This document shows positions 52,825-61,209 of a stretch of DNA of 64,000 nt, piece by piece. Made by a program: the position numbers and the translations under genes. Below the pieces are notes generated by a model. The model was not told the origin of the DNA and did not search any database. It saw only the letters and a program-made list of their open reading frames with translations. The first letter of the stretch is position 1. Each line of letters opens with the position of its first letter. This DNA is from Carnobacteriaceae bacterium zg-C25 (lineage in GTDB: Bacteria > Bacillota > Bacilli > Lactobacillales > Aerococcaceae), in NCBI GenBank assembly GCA_017945845.1, contig CP072828.1, positions 558,001-622,000 on the forward strand, in the 5' to 3' direction.

Positions 52825-53883
52825 ATGCATCAAAAGAAATTTAAAAATATATTAGTGCCGATTTTATCTGTTACGTTAGCCTTAATTTTTGGTGCGATGG
52901 TTATTGCACTTATCGGAAAAGATCCGATTGAAGCGTATAGTTATTTATTTTCAGGTGCGTTAGGTTCACCATTCGGTATTGGACAAACGATTCGTTCAAT
53001 GGCACCGCTTATTTTAACGGCGCTAGGTTTTACCGTTGCCAATAAAGCAGGTTTCTTTAACATTGGTTTGCCGGGTCAAGCGCTAGCAGGGTGGTTGATT
53101 TCGGTTTGGGTGGCACAATCGTTTCCTGATTTACCACAAATCATCTTATTGCCGTTATGTATTACATTGGGTGCATTAGCCGGTGCAGTATGGTCTGGTA
53201 TTGCTGGTGTGTTACGTGCGTATTTTCATTCAAGTGAAGTCATTACAACGATTATGTTAAACTACATTATTGTGTATATTACCGACTTTTTAGTTAGAAA
53301 TGTTTTAACGAGTCCTCCGGGAGATGTGACAGATAGTATTCCAAAAGCGGCAAGTTTACGTTTAGACTTTTTAACTGAAATGACAGAAAATTCTACGGTT
53401 CATGCTGGTATTATCATTTCGTTAATTGCGGCATTTGGTATTTATTTCATGTTTAAAAAGACAACATTTGGTTTTGAAATTCGTGCGATTGGTTTGAATA
53501 AACATGCTGCACAATATGCGGGTATGAATACAAAACGTACCATTGTTTACGCCATGTTATTAAGTGGAGCGTTAGCCGGTTTAGCTGGAGTTATGGAAGG
53601 TTTGGGACAATTTGAATCCATCTTCTTAATGAAAGGTTCTGCACCAAGTATTGGTTGGGATGGCATTGCTGTTTCCTTACTTGCACTAGGTCATCCAATT
53701 GGTATTATTTTCTCATCACTATTGTTTGGTATTTTTGAATCGGGTAGAGCGGAAATGTCATTAATGACGAATGTCCCATTTGAATTAATTAATGTGATTA
53801 CAGCAGTTATTATTTTCTTTGTTGGTGCCAACTACTTAATTCGTATCTTTTTAGATAAATTTAGCAAAAAGGAAGAGGTGTAA
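52825..53883 (+). CDS. nupB: Nucleoside ABC transporter permease 1
   Basis: 352 aa from ATG 52825 (perfect AAAGGAGG upstream; the ATG at 52801 lies in the end of nupA). BPD_transp_2-type membrane protein with about 8-9 spans: TALGFTVANKAGFFNIGLPGQ, SSEVITTIMLNYIIVYI, and KTTFGFEIRAIGLNKHAAQYAGM, typical of YufP/NupB permeases. With nupC it forms the channel for nucleosides. Confidence 0.92.
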   Translation: MHQKKFKNILVPILSVTLALIFGAMVIALIGKDPIEAYSYLFSGALGSPFGIGQTIRSMAPLILTALGFTVANKAGFFNIGLPGQALAGWLISVWVAQSFPDLPQIILLPLCITLGALAGAVWSGIAGVLRAYFHSSEVITTIMLNYIIVYITDFLVRNVLTSPPGDVTDSIPKAASLRLDFLTEMTENSTVHAGIIISLIAAFGIYFMFKKTTFGFEIRAIGLNKHAAQYAGMNTKRTIVYAMLLSGALAGLAGVMEGLGQFESIFLMKGSAPSIGWDGIAVSLLALGHPIGIIFSSLLFGIFESGRAEMSLMTNVPFELINVITAVIIFFVGANYLIRIFLDKFSKKEEV

Positions 53884-53885
53884 AT

Positions 53886-54845
53886 ATGGATGTTACAGCA
53901 ATTTTGGCGTTACTCGTTTCATCAACGTTACTGTATTCAACGCCTTTAATTTTTGCCGCATTAGGTGGATTATTCTCAGAACGAAGTGGTATTGTCAACG
54001 TTGGTCTAGAAGGGATTATGGTTGTTGGGTCGTTTTCATCAATCGTTTTTAACTTGAGTATGGCTGAAACGTTTGGTGCCATCACACCATGGCTATCATT
54101 AATCGTTGGTGGAATTTGTGGTGTACTATTTTCATTAATTCACGCGATTGCTACCATTACGTTACGTTCAGAACACGTTATTTCAGGGACGGTATTAAAC
54201 TTAATCGCTCCGTCAATGTGTTTAGTATTAACAAAAATACTTTATGAAGATAAGGGGCAAACGGACGTTATTTTAGAAACGTTTAAATTAACAGAAATTC
54301 CAGTGTTGAGTAGTATTCCTTTTGTTGGAAAAATATTTTTTACAAATGTGTATTTAGTACCTTATTTGGCGGTGCTAACAACAATCATTGTGTTTTTTGT
54401 ATTAAATAAAACACGTTTTGGTTTACGTTTACGTTCTGTTGGTGAGCACCCACAAGCTGCAGATACTTTAGGTATTCATGTGTCAGCTTATCGTTACGCA
54501 GGTGTTTTATTATCTGGATTTTTAGCCGGTATCGGTGGTGCTGTTGTAGCACAATGCATTACACGTAACTTTTCAGTTAGTACCATTGCCGGACAAGGTT
54601 TCATGGCTTTAGCTGCATTAGTTTTTGGAAAATGGAAACCAATTAACGTAATGTTATCTGCCTTATTCTTTGGATTGGCACAATGTTTAAGTATTGTCGG
54701 AACAACGATTCCATTCATTAAAGATGTCCCACCAATTTTATTAACGATTGCACCGTTTGTCGTGACAATCATTGTATTGGTCATCTTTATTGGAAAATCA
54801 GAAGGCCCAGCAGCAGCGGGTAAAAATTATATTAAATCTAAATAA
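53886..54845 (+). CDS. nupC: Nucleoside ABC transporter permease 2
   Basis: 319 aa, start 2 bp after the nupB stop with GGAAGAGG upstream. About eight spans; FAALGGLFSERSGIVNVGLEGIM near the N-terminus and KTRFGLRLRSVGEHPQAADTLGI match YufQ/NupC permeases. Ends the operon bmpA-nupA-nupB-nupC at a bidirectional terminator. Confidence 0.92.
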   Translation: MDVTAILALLVSSTLLYSTPLIFAALGGLFSERSGIVNVGLEGIMVVGSFSSIVFNLSMAETFGAITPWLSLIVGGICGVLFSLIHAIATITLRSEHVISGTVLNLIAPSMCLVLTKILYEDKGQTDVILETFKLTEIPVLSSIPFVGKIFFTNVYLVPYLAVLTTIIVFFVLNKTRFGLRLRSVGEHPQAADTLGIHVSAYRYAGVLLSGFLAGIGGAVVAQCITRNFSVSTIAGQGFMALAALVFGKWKPINVMLSALFFGLAQCLSIVGTTIPFIKDVPPILLTIAPFVVTIIVLVIFIGKSEGPAAAGKNYIKSK

Positions 54846-54847
54846 CT

Positions 54848-54885
54848 AAAAAACACCCGAAAGCGATGACTTTTGGGTGTTTTTA
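54848..54885. terminator. Bidirectional terminator, nupC and mnmM
   Basis: AAAAACACCC / GGGTGTTTTT, 10-bp stem with A- and T-tracts on both sides, between convergent genes. Confidence 0.85.
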
Positions 54886-55488
54886 GTGTGTTGCGTAAGC
54901 GATAGGTGGCATGTTTGCGTCTCTTTTTTGAATCATAATGAGCATCGGTGGGTTATTCTGTTGATTTAACGCTGCATAAGTCATAACGGTAAACTGTTGT
55001 TGATTTAATATCGTTAAAAAATTTATCAGTGTTTCTTTTTCGACTTTGCCGTTATCATGCCCGTCGTATACCACTAGCGTCACAATGCCATGTTGCACAA
55101 GTCGATTTAAGACGCTGACTAAAGCTTTGAGGGTGGTGTGTGGTAGTGTTGTAATGTTTTTGTCAGCACGTGGTAAATAGCCTAAATTAAATGTTGCTGC
55201 GTGGATCATTTCATTTGGTGAAAGTATGTTATCGATACATTCGTGTCCAATGTGATGCAGTTGGCATTGTAAGTGAGCGTTGGCGCTTTCTAATTTGCTT
55301 TGTGTCGCTATAATAGCCGACTCTTGAATGTCAAATGCGTGAACAACACCTGATTGACCAACGAGTTGTGCTAAAAATAGCGTGTCGTGACCGTTGCCCA
55401 TTGTGGCGTCGATGACCGTATTTCCGGGTTGTATATGTTGTTTGAGTAATTGGTGATTGGCATGTAATGCGTTTAATAAATGTGTCAT
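54883..55488 (-). CDS. mnmM: tRNA 5-aminomethyl-2-thiouridine methyltransferase (YtqB/MnmM-type)
   Basis: 201 aa, AGGAGG 5-6 nt before the ATG. Class I methyltransferase of the YtqB family: VIDATMGNGHDTLFLAQLVG (motif I), AFDIQESAIIATQSKL, FNLGYLPRADKNITTLPHTTLKAL (NLGYLPGGD-type signature) and VVYDGHDNGKVEKETLINFL. YtqB has been shown in B. subtilis to be MnmM, which makes mnm5(s2)U34 from nm5U34. This fits the presence of mnmA in the same window. Convergent with nupC. Confidence 0.85.
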   Translation of the reverse strand: MTHLLNALHANHQLLKQHIQPGNTVIDATMGNGHDTLFLAQLVGQSGVVHAFDIQESAIIATQSKLESANAHLQCQLHHIGHECIDNILSPNEMIHAATFNLGYLPRADKNITTLPHTTLKALVSVLNRLVQHGIVTLVVYDGHDNGKVEKETLINFLTILNQQQFTVMTYAALNQQNNPPMLIMIQKRDANMPPIAYATH

Positions 55489-55636
55489 AACGTCCTCCTA
55501 GTCATAGTATAGCAAATATGTCAAAACGATGACAAATTTTGCAGCCGTTTTAAAATAATTTTATTCTGTTGAAATGCATTTTAAACGACTCTATTTTCAT
55601 ATAAGATAGATGTGACAAGATAGAGGAGAAGCCGAC

Positions 55637-57103
55637 ATGTTTAAAAGAAGAAAAACACAAAGAGAATATGACAGAAAAATGAAAAATAAAATGATGGCAA
55701 CAGGGGGTGTCATGAGTGCGTCATTTGCAGCGATGCAAATTGTTTCAACGGTATCACCAACTGTTGTGCATGCGCAAACAAAACAAGATGAGTTTATTGA
55801 TAGTATTGCACCGTTTGCGCAACAATTGGCGCACGAAAATGATTTGTATGCTTCGGTGATGATTGCGCAAGCGATTTTAGAATCCGGTTGGGGAGAAAGT
55901 GCTTTAAGTGCAAGACCAAATCATAATTTATTTGGTGTTAAAGGGGCATTTAACGGGCAATCAACAACGATGAATACGGCAGAAAATACGCCAGACGGAA
56001 CGGTATACTATATTGATGCAGCATTTAGAAAATACCCGTCGTATAAAGAGTCGTTGCAAGATTATATTAGTGTTTTAAAAGGAACACAATTTTACCGTGG
56101 CGCATGGAAAAGTAATACATCAAGCTATCAAGACGCTACTGCCTATTTAACAGGGCGATATGCAACTGCTGTAAATTACAATACCGTGTTAAACAATATT
56201 ATTGCACAATACAATTTAACGCGTTTTGATACACCGCATACCGTCACAACACCAACACCAAATAGTACGCAAACAACTCAAATAAGTACACCATCAACGG
56301 CATCTAAAACGTATACAGTTAAGAGTGGTGATTCTGTATGGGGCATTTCAATGGCACATGGCATTTCAATGGATGATTTAAGAGCGTGGAATAACATTCA
56401 AAATAATTTAATCCATCCGGGACAAGTGTTAAAAGTGTCTAACGGGACAACACCACAACTAGTAGTTACACAACCGACAACAGTCGTAACGCCTGCTCCA
56501 GTAGTAGAAGATGTGGCTTTCCGTTCTGCAACACCAGCACAAGTAGCCAAAACGTATACAGTTAAGAGTGGTGATTCTGTATGGGGCATTTCAATGGAAC
56601 ATGGCATCTCAATGGACGATTTAAGAGCGTGGAATAACATTCATAATAATTTAATCCATCCCGGACAAGTGTTAAAAGTGTCTAATGGTACAACACCTAC
56701 AGTCGCACAAGCGACAACGCCTACTCCAGTAGTAGAAACGCCTGCTACGCGTTCTGTAACACCAAATCAAGTAGCCAAAACGTATACCGTTCAAAGTGGC
56801 GATTCTGTATGGGGTATCTCAATGGAATACGGCATTTCAATGGATGATTTAAGAGTGTGGAATAATATCAAAAATAATTTAATCCATCCCGGACAAGTGT
56901 TAAAAGTGTCTAACGGTACAACGACAACGGTATCGTCTACAACACCATCTACTGTAACGACTGAAAATACATATACGGTGAAAAGTGGTGATTCCGTATG
57001 GGGTATCTCGATGGCACACGGTATTTCAATGGATGATTTAAGAACATTAAACAATATTCAAAATAATTTGATCCATCCTGGACAAGTGCTAAAAATTAAA
57101 TAA
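55637..57103 (+). CDS. GH73 glucosaminidase autolysin with four LysM domains
   Basis: 488 aa. Signal segment (about 17-47) ending VVHAQT, after a basic N-terminus. Glucosaminidase domain (about 50-200) with the catalytic Glu in AQAILESGWGESALS and NHNLFGVKGAFNG. Then four LysM wall-binding domains starting near residues 226, 306, 382 and 445 (each about 43 residues, YTVKSGDSVWGIS...GISMDDLR..NNI.NNLIHPGQVLK), joined by Thr/Pro linkers. It cuts the glycan strands of peptidoglycan for cell separation or turnover. The domains are almost identical, implying recent duplication. Confidence 0.93.
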   Translation: MFKRRKTQREYDRKMKNKMMATGGVMSASFAAMQIVSTVSPTVVHAQTKQDEFIDSIAPFAQQLAHENDLYASVMIAQAILESGWGESALSARPNHNLFGVKGAFNGQSTTMNTAENTPDGTVYYIDAAFRKYPSYKESLQDYISVLKGTQFYRGAWKSNTSSYQDATAYLTGRYATAVNYNTVLNNIIAQYNLTRFDTPHTVTTPTPNSTQTTQISTPSTASKTYTVKSGDSVWGISMAHGISMDDLRAWNNIQNNLIHPGQVLKVSNGTTPQLVVTQPTTVVTPAPVVEDVAFRSATPAQVAKTYTVKSGDSVWGISMEHGISMDDLRAWNNIHNNLIHPGQVLKVSNGTTPTVAQATTPTPVVETPATRSVTPNQVAKTYTVQSGDSVWGISMEYGISMDDLRVWNNIKNNLIHPGQVLKVSNGTTTTVSSTTPSTVTTENTYTVKSGDSVWGISMAHGISMDDLRTLNNIQNNLIHPGQVLKIK

Positions 57104-57109
57104 TTGTAA

Positions 57110-57142
57110 AAAGCAGCGTTGACATCACATCAACGCTGCTTT
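57110..57142. terminator. Bidirectional terminator, autolysin and pepF
   Basis: Perfect 13-bp stem AAAGCAGCGTTGA / TCAACGCTGCTTT, 7-nt loop, between convergent genes. Confidence 0.85.
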
Positions 57143-57146
57143 GTGT

Positions 57147-58943
57147 TTATGAGTTTTGAATTGATTCTAATTTATCAACTAATGAACCAACGTAGGCAAT
57201 AGTGTCTTTAAGTGGCTGATCTGTTGAAACATCCACGCCAGCATGCATTGCTAAATCTTGTGCAGATAAACTTGCTCCAAGTGATAGTGTTTCTAACCAT
57301 TTATCCGCAATGGCGCTAGGGTTTTCTTCTAATTGTTTTGCCACAGCTGTACCAATTGTTAGACCAGCAGAGTAAGTGTAAGGGTATAATCCCATGTAAT
57401 AATGCGGTTGACGCATCCAAATTAAACCGGCATCTTCACCGATTTCAAAGTCATCTCCCCAAAATTGTTTGATCACATTTAATTTAATTTCGCATAAAAT
57501 ATCGCCGTTTAAAAATTCGTCGTTGTCTAAACGAGTATACACTTCACGTTGGAAGGCAGCTTCTAATAAATGTGTGACCATATTATGAAAATACGTACGG
57601 CTAATTAATTCACTAATTAAATACGCTTGGAATTGTGGGTCATCATTTTGTTTTAACAGTGTATTACATGTTAACACTTCGTTAGCTGTTGATGGTGCTT
57701 CAATGAAGTAAAGTGATGGGTCATAGTTTAAAATGCTTTGTTTTGATGCCAATTGGAAATGTCCTGCATGTCCTAATTCGTGTGCTAAAACAAGCACTTC
57801 ATTCATTAAACCTGTCCATGATAATAAAATGTAAGACGGTCCATTATGAATAGTGGCACAGTACCCACCAGTTGATTTGCCTTCGTTTTGAGCAAAATCA
57901 ATCCAGCGTTCATCGTAACTGCGTTCAATGATTTTGCGATAATCATCGCCCAAGACGGCTAAACAGTCAATTAATAATTGTTTAGATTCTTCTGGTGTAA
58001 TACGAACGTTATAAGATGATGGTAAGCTAACTTTTAAATCTTTATGTGTGATTTTTTCTAAACCATGCGCTTTAGCGACTAATTTCACGTAGCGACGCAT
58101 ATGTGGTGCTAAATCGGACATGATGACATCAATTTGGCGATTGAATAAATCGCGTGAGACGTTTTGTTTAAACAATAAATAATCAATCGTTGAATCGAAT
58201 CCGCGTAATTTGGCTTGTAATCGTTCGTTTTTAATGTGTGAAATGTATGCCGCCGCCGTTGCGTTTTTATAAGCGCGTAGCGTATTGTAAAACGAATCAT
58301 TTGCGTTGTGGCGTAATGCTGTGTCATGACTTAATTCATAGTCGTTTTCAAAAAGAACATAACTGTTAGGGTACGTTTCGCCATTTGCTTCAAACGATTG
58401 GAAAGTCATGTCTTCAAATTTAATGCCTTCATAAATTTTATTTGGATGACTAAACACAGGTGACAGTTTTGATAATAAGGCTTCTTCAACATCAGAAAGT
58501 TGATGTTTTTTATGACGTAACACTTCATCAATGTAAGCTGTGTATTCAGGGTGCTGTGCAGTCACTTCTAATAAAATCGCTTCAGAGATTTGCGATAATT
58601 GTGTTTCAAAAAAAGATGTTTCGGGTAATAGCGTGTCAAATTTTGAAAACGCTAAATTGGCTAATGTCCCTAATTCAACATTCATTTTATCCACGTCCAA
58701 GTTTAAAAAGGCGTAATGCATTAACTTAGAATAATCACTGATAATGGCTTCGTACGCTTTTATAGCTTCAACAAGTATTGTTGATGATGTTAAATGATTT
58801 TTGTATGTAGAAACAAAGTGATGCACGTTTTCTTCAAAGTGTTTTAAAGCGGCTTTAAACGTATCGTCACTTGAATAGAGTAGAGATGTATCCCATTGCA
58901 TGTGCTTTGGAACATCTTGACGTTTTGGTAATGCTTTTGACAT
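57147..58943 (-). CDS. pepF: Oligoendopeptidase F (peptidase family M3B)
   Basis: 598 aa, typical length, AGGAGG before the ATG. Zinc motif HELGHAGHF with the third Glu in IEAPSTANEVLTCN. The substrate-closing region GLYPYTYSAGLTIGTAVA near the C-terminus is conserved. It degrades oligopeptides of about 7-17 residues in the cytosol, for nitrogen use or signal-peptide turnover. Confidence 0.95.
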   Translation of the reverse strand: MSKALPKRQDVPKHMQWDTSLLYSSDDTFKAALKHFEENVHHFVSTYKNHLTSSTILVEAIKAYEAIISDYSKLMHYAFLNLDVDKMNVELGTLANLAFSKFDTLLPETSFFETQLSQISEAILLEVTAQHPEYTAYIDEVLRHKKHQLSDVEEALLSKLSPVFSHPNKIYEGIKFEDMTFQSFEANGETYPNSYVLFENDYELSHDTALRHNANDSFYNTLRAYKNATAAAYISHIKNERLQAKLRGFDSTIDYLLFKQNVSRDLFNRQIDVIMSDLAPHMRRYVKLVAKAHGLEKITHKDLKVSLPSSYNVRITPEESKQLLIDCLAVLGDDYRKIIERSYDERWIDFAQNEGKSTGGYCATIHNGPSYILLSWTGLMNEVLVLAHELGHAGHFQLASKQSILNYDPSLYFIEAPSTANEVLTCNTLLKQNDDPQFQAYLISELISRTYFHNMVTHLLEAAFQREVYTRLDNDEFLNGDILCEIKLNVIKQFWGDDFEIGEDAGLIWMRQPHYYMGLYPYTYSAGLTIGTAVAKQLEENPSAIADKWLETLSLGASLSAQDLAMHAGVDVSTDQPLKDTIAYVGSLVDKLESIQNS

Positions 58944-59000
58944 AGTATACCTCCTAAAAATAATGAGTTTATTATAACATAATTAAAGTAAAATAAAAAA

Positions 59001-59024
59001 AGCAAAACTTCGAAAAGTTTTGCT
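59001..59024 (-). terminator. Terminator of rpsT
   Basis: 10-bp stem AGCAAAACTT / AAGTTTTGCT with a TTCG loop on the minus strand, then seven T residues. Confidence 0.85.
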
Positions 59025-59034
59025 TTGTTCATGA

Positions 59035-59289
59035 TTATTTTGCTAATTTTTTTGATAAACGTGATTTGTCACGGCTAGCTTTGTTTTTGTGGATTAAACC
59101 TTTTGTAGCAGCTTCATCAATTGCTTTTAAAGCAACTTTCAATAAGTCTGCTGCGTTTTCAGCACCTTCAGCTACTGCAGTTTCAAAACGTTTTACGGCT
59201 GTACGCATTGCGCTTTTTTGAGCGTTGTTTTGAACGTTTGCTTTATTTGCTGTACGTACACGTTTAATTGCTGATTCAATGTTTGGCAT
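59035..59289 (-). CDS. rpsT: Ribosomal protein S20
   Basis: 84 aa, very basic. [22 protein letters not shown] at the N-terminus and the C-terminal [19 protein letters not shown] are diagnostic. It binds 16S rRNA early in 30S assembly. It is a single-gene unit with its own promoter and terminator. AGAGGTG precedes the ATG, and a 7-bp hairpin lies at the predicted 5' end of the mRNA. Confidence 0.97.
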   Translation of the reverse strand: MPNIESAIKRVRTANKANVQNNAQKSAMRTAVKRFETAVAEGAENAADLLKVALKAIDEAATKGLIHKNKASRDKSRLSKKLAK

Positions 59290-59314
59290 TTAATTCACCT
59301 CTTTCGTTCTCTAT

Positions 59315-59371
59315 TTGGTATACCTAAATACCAACGTTAGTTATTATACCTAAGAAATAGCACGATTGCAA
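59315..59371 (-). promoter_or_regulatory. rpsT promoter and 5'-terminal hairpin
   Basis: On the minus strand: TTGCAA (59371-59366), 17-bp spacer, TATAAT (59348-59343). The hairpin TTGGTAT-TTAGGT-ATACCAA (59334-59315) starts within a base or two of the expected transcript start. Confidence 0.65.
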
Positions 59372-59385
59372 TCATTTTCTTTAGA

Positions 59386-59847
59386 TTAGTTACCTGGATA
59401 AGTTGTCAACGCTTCACCGAGTTCTTGTAATGACATCCCTTTGCGTAAGGAAAAAGTACCTGTTTGGATAAAGCGAGATAAATTGTTGTCTTCCATATGT
59501 TTGATGAAAGCATCAGCGTCATTGATAATGCCCGCTGCGATTAAATCGTCAGCCACTGAATAGGTAGTTGCGGCATCTGTAACGACAAAAGAAGTCACTT
59601 CACCTGAACGTTGTGGTGTGCTTGTTTCTTGTGGTGCTTGAGTGGTTTGCACAGTAGTTGTTTGTGTTGTTGTAGTCGTCATTTGTGTAGTGCGCATTGC
59701 AGAAGTCGTCGACGTACTACTTGTTAGTGTTGTAGACACTTGCGATACTTTAGTTGCACCATCTAATACATTAAAATGGGTTAATGCAAATAAAATTGAA
59801 CCGGCAAGAAACAGTCCAATACCAATATAACGAAATGCATTTTTCAT
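59386..59847 (-). CDS. Small membrane protein with MltG/YceG-like N-terminal domain
   Basis: 153 aa. One N-terminal span (about 7-25), a Thr/Ser/Gln-rich linker (about 35-85), then a short domain, ATTYSVADDLIAAGIINDADAFIKHMEDNNLSRFIQTGTFSLRKGMSLQELGEAL. This resembles the LysM-like part of the lytic transglycosylase MltG (IPEGASAREIADLL...FI...LK.GTY.L..GMS...I). The catalytic domain of MltG is absent. It may be a stand-alone binding or regulatory relative; it could also be a degraded gene, though the frame is clean. Located next to another small membrane protein in the same direction. Confidence 0.65.
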   Translation of the reverse strand: MKNAFRYIGIGLFLAGSILFALTHFNVLDGATKVSQVSTTLTSSTSTTSAMRTTQMTTTTTQTTTVQTTQAPQETSTPQRSGEVTSFVVTDAATTYSVADDLIAAGIINDADAFIKHMEDNNLSRFIQTGTFSLRKGMSLQELGEALTTYPGN

Positions 59848-59859
59848 AGTTTGAGCTCC

Positions 59860-60228
59860 TTATTTTGTAGAGTCGGCAATATAACGGTCAATTAAAATTT
59901 GTACCGTTTCCAATGGAATATTGGCGAATAATGAAATTTCTTCGGCGGTACGTCCTTCATGATATAGACCGATAATGTTTTGCTTTGTCATTTCTGTTAA
60001 ATTACGGTATTCGCTTGTAAATGAAATGACTTGAGTCATTGGTAAACCAGTAAATGTTTCTAAAGAACTCACGCGTTCACGTAATTTATAAATTTCTTGA
60101 GCTTGTTCGAATGAATAGTCTTTCAATTCTTCTAATTCTCTTGCTGTCGTATTTTTTAAAAATAGCGAAATAATAATGAGTAATGCAGAAAGACCGAATA
60201 AAATTGCGATGATGACATTAATGCTCAT
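59860..60228 (-). CDS. Small membrane protein with coiled coil and HTH-like tail
   Basis: 122 aa. One N-terminal span (about 5-24), a coiled-coil stretch (ARELEELKDYSFEQAQEIYKLRERVSSLE) and a C-terminal helical segment MTKQNIIGLYHEGRTAEEISLFANIPLETVQILIDRY resembling the HTH-like end of DUF6115/SwrB-type proteins. Function unknown. It lies 12 bp upstream of the MltG-like gene in a two-gene operon, divergent from folD. GGAGGC precedes the ATG. Confidence 0.65.
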   Translation of the reverse strand: MSINVIIAILFGLSALLIIISLFLKNTTARELEELKDYSFEQAQEIYKLRERVSSLETFTGLPMTQVISFTSEYRNLTEMTKQNIIGLYHEGRTAEEISLFANIPLETVQILIDRYIADSTK

Positions 60229-60348
60229 TAAAAGCCTCCTAATATATTGAATATATTATTATTTTAAAGCAAAGCAACAATAAATACAAATCTTTTCTTG
60301 TCTTGATGATTTATGTTAAAATAAGGCAAATAGAAAGTAGAGGGATAT

Positions 60349-61209
60349 ATGGTTGCAATAACATTGAATGGACAGGCATTGGCCTTAGAAATACAAGATA
60401 AATTAAAGGATGATGTTCGTGAATTTCAAAAACGATATCAGTGCGCACCAAATTTAAGTGTCATCGTAGTTGGTAATAATCCAGCTAGTCAAGTCTATGT
60501 GCGTAATAAATCAATTGTTGCCGAAAAAATTGGCTTTGTATCTGAAACGATAACTTTGCCGGAAAACATTACACAAGATGAATTATTAAAAGTCATTGAA
60601 GAGCGCAATACGAATCGTAGCGTTCATGGAATATTAGTTCAATTGCCGTTACCCAATCATATTGATGAACAAATTATTTTAACGGCTATTGATGTGCATA
60701 AAGACGTTGATGGATTCCATTCAACCAATGTCGGTAATTTTATATTGGGAAATGAAAGTACCGTTGCGTGTACACCGTTAGGCATTATGCATCTGCTGAG
60801 GCATTATGACATTTCGCTTTCTGGCAAGCTAGCAGTTGTGATTGGTAGAAGTAACATTGTGGGTAAACCGATGGCGATGTTGTTACAACAAGAACACGCC
60901 ACTGTCATTATGGCGCACTCTAAAACACAAAACTTAAAAGAGTTGACGAAACAAGCCGATATTATTGTTGTGGCGATTGGACAGGGGCATTTTATTGATG
61001 AGACTTATATTAAAGAAGGCGCTGTTGTCATTGATGTTGGAATGAATCGTGATGCCAACGGTCAGTTAATTGGCGATGTTCATCCGAATGTGATGCAAAA
61101 AGCGTCGTTTATGACGCCGGTTCCGGGTGGTGTTGGGCCGATGACCATTACATCTCTAATGCAACAAACATTGCAGCAAGCGATAAAACAGGAAAAATCT
61201 TATGAATGA
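60349..61209 (+). CDS. folD: Methylenetetrahydrofolate dehydrogenase / cyclohydrolase
   Basis: 286 aa. Conserved pieces: VGNNPASQVYVRNKSIVAEKIG with the catalytic Lys, GILVQLPLPNHI, KDVDGFHSTNVGNF, the NADP loop VVIGRSNIVGKPMAMLL, and PVPGGVGPMTITSLM. It interconverts methylene-, methenyl- and formyl-THF. First gene of folD-xseA-xseB-ispA-tlyA, and it overlaps xseA by 8 bp. Confidence 0.97.
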   Translation: MVAITLNGQALALEIQDKLKDDVREFQKRYQCAPNLSVIVVGNNPASQVYVRNKSIVAEKIGFVSETITLPENITQDELLKVIEERNTNRSVHGILVQLPLPNHIDEQIILTAIDVHKDVDGFHSTNVGNFILGNESTVACTPLGIMHLLRHYDISLSGKLAVVIGRSNIVGKPMAMLLQQEHATVIMAHSKTQNLKELTKQADIIVVAIGQGHFIDETYIKEGAVVIDVGMNRDANGQLIGDVHPNVMQKASFMTPVPGGVGPMTITSLMQQTLQQAIKQEKSYE

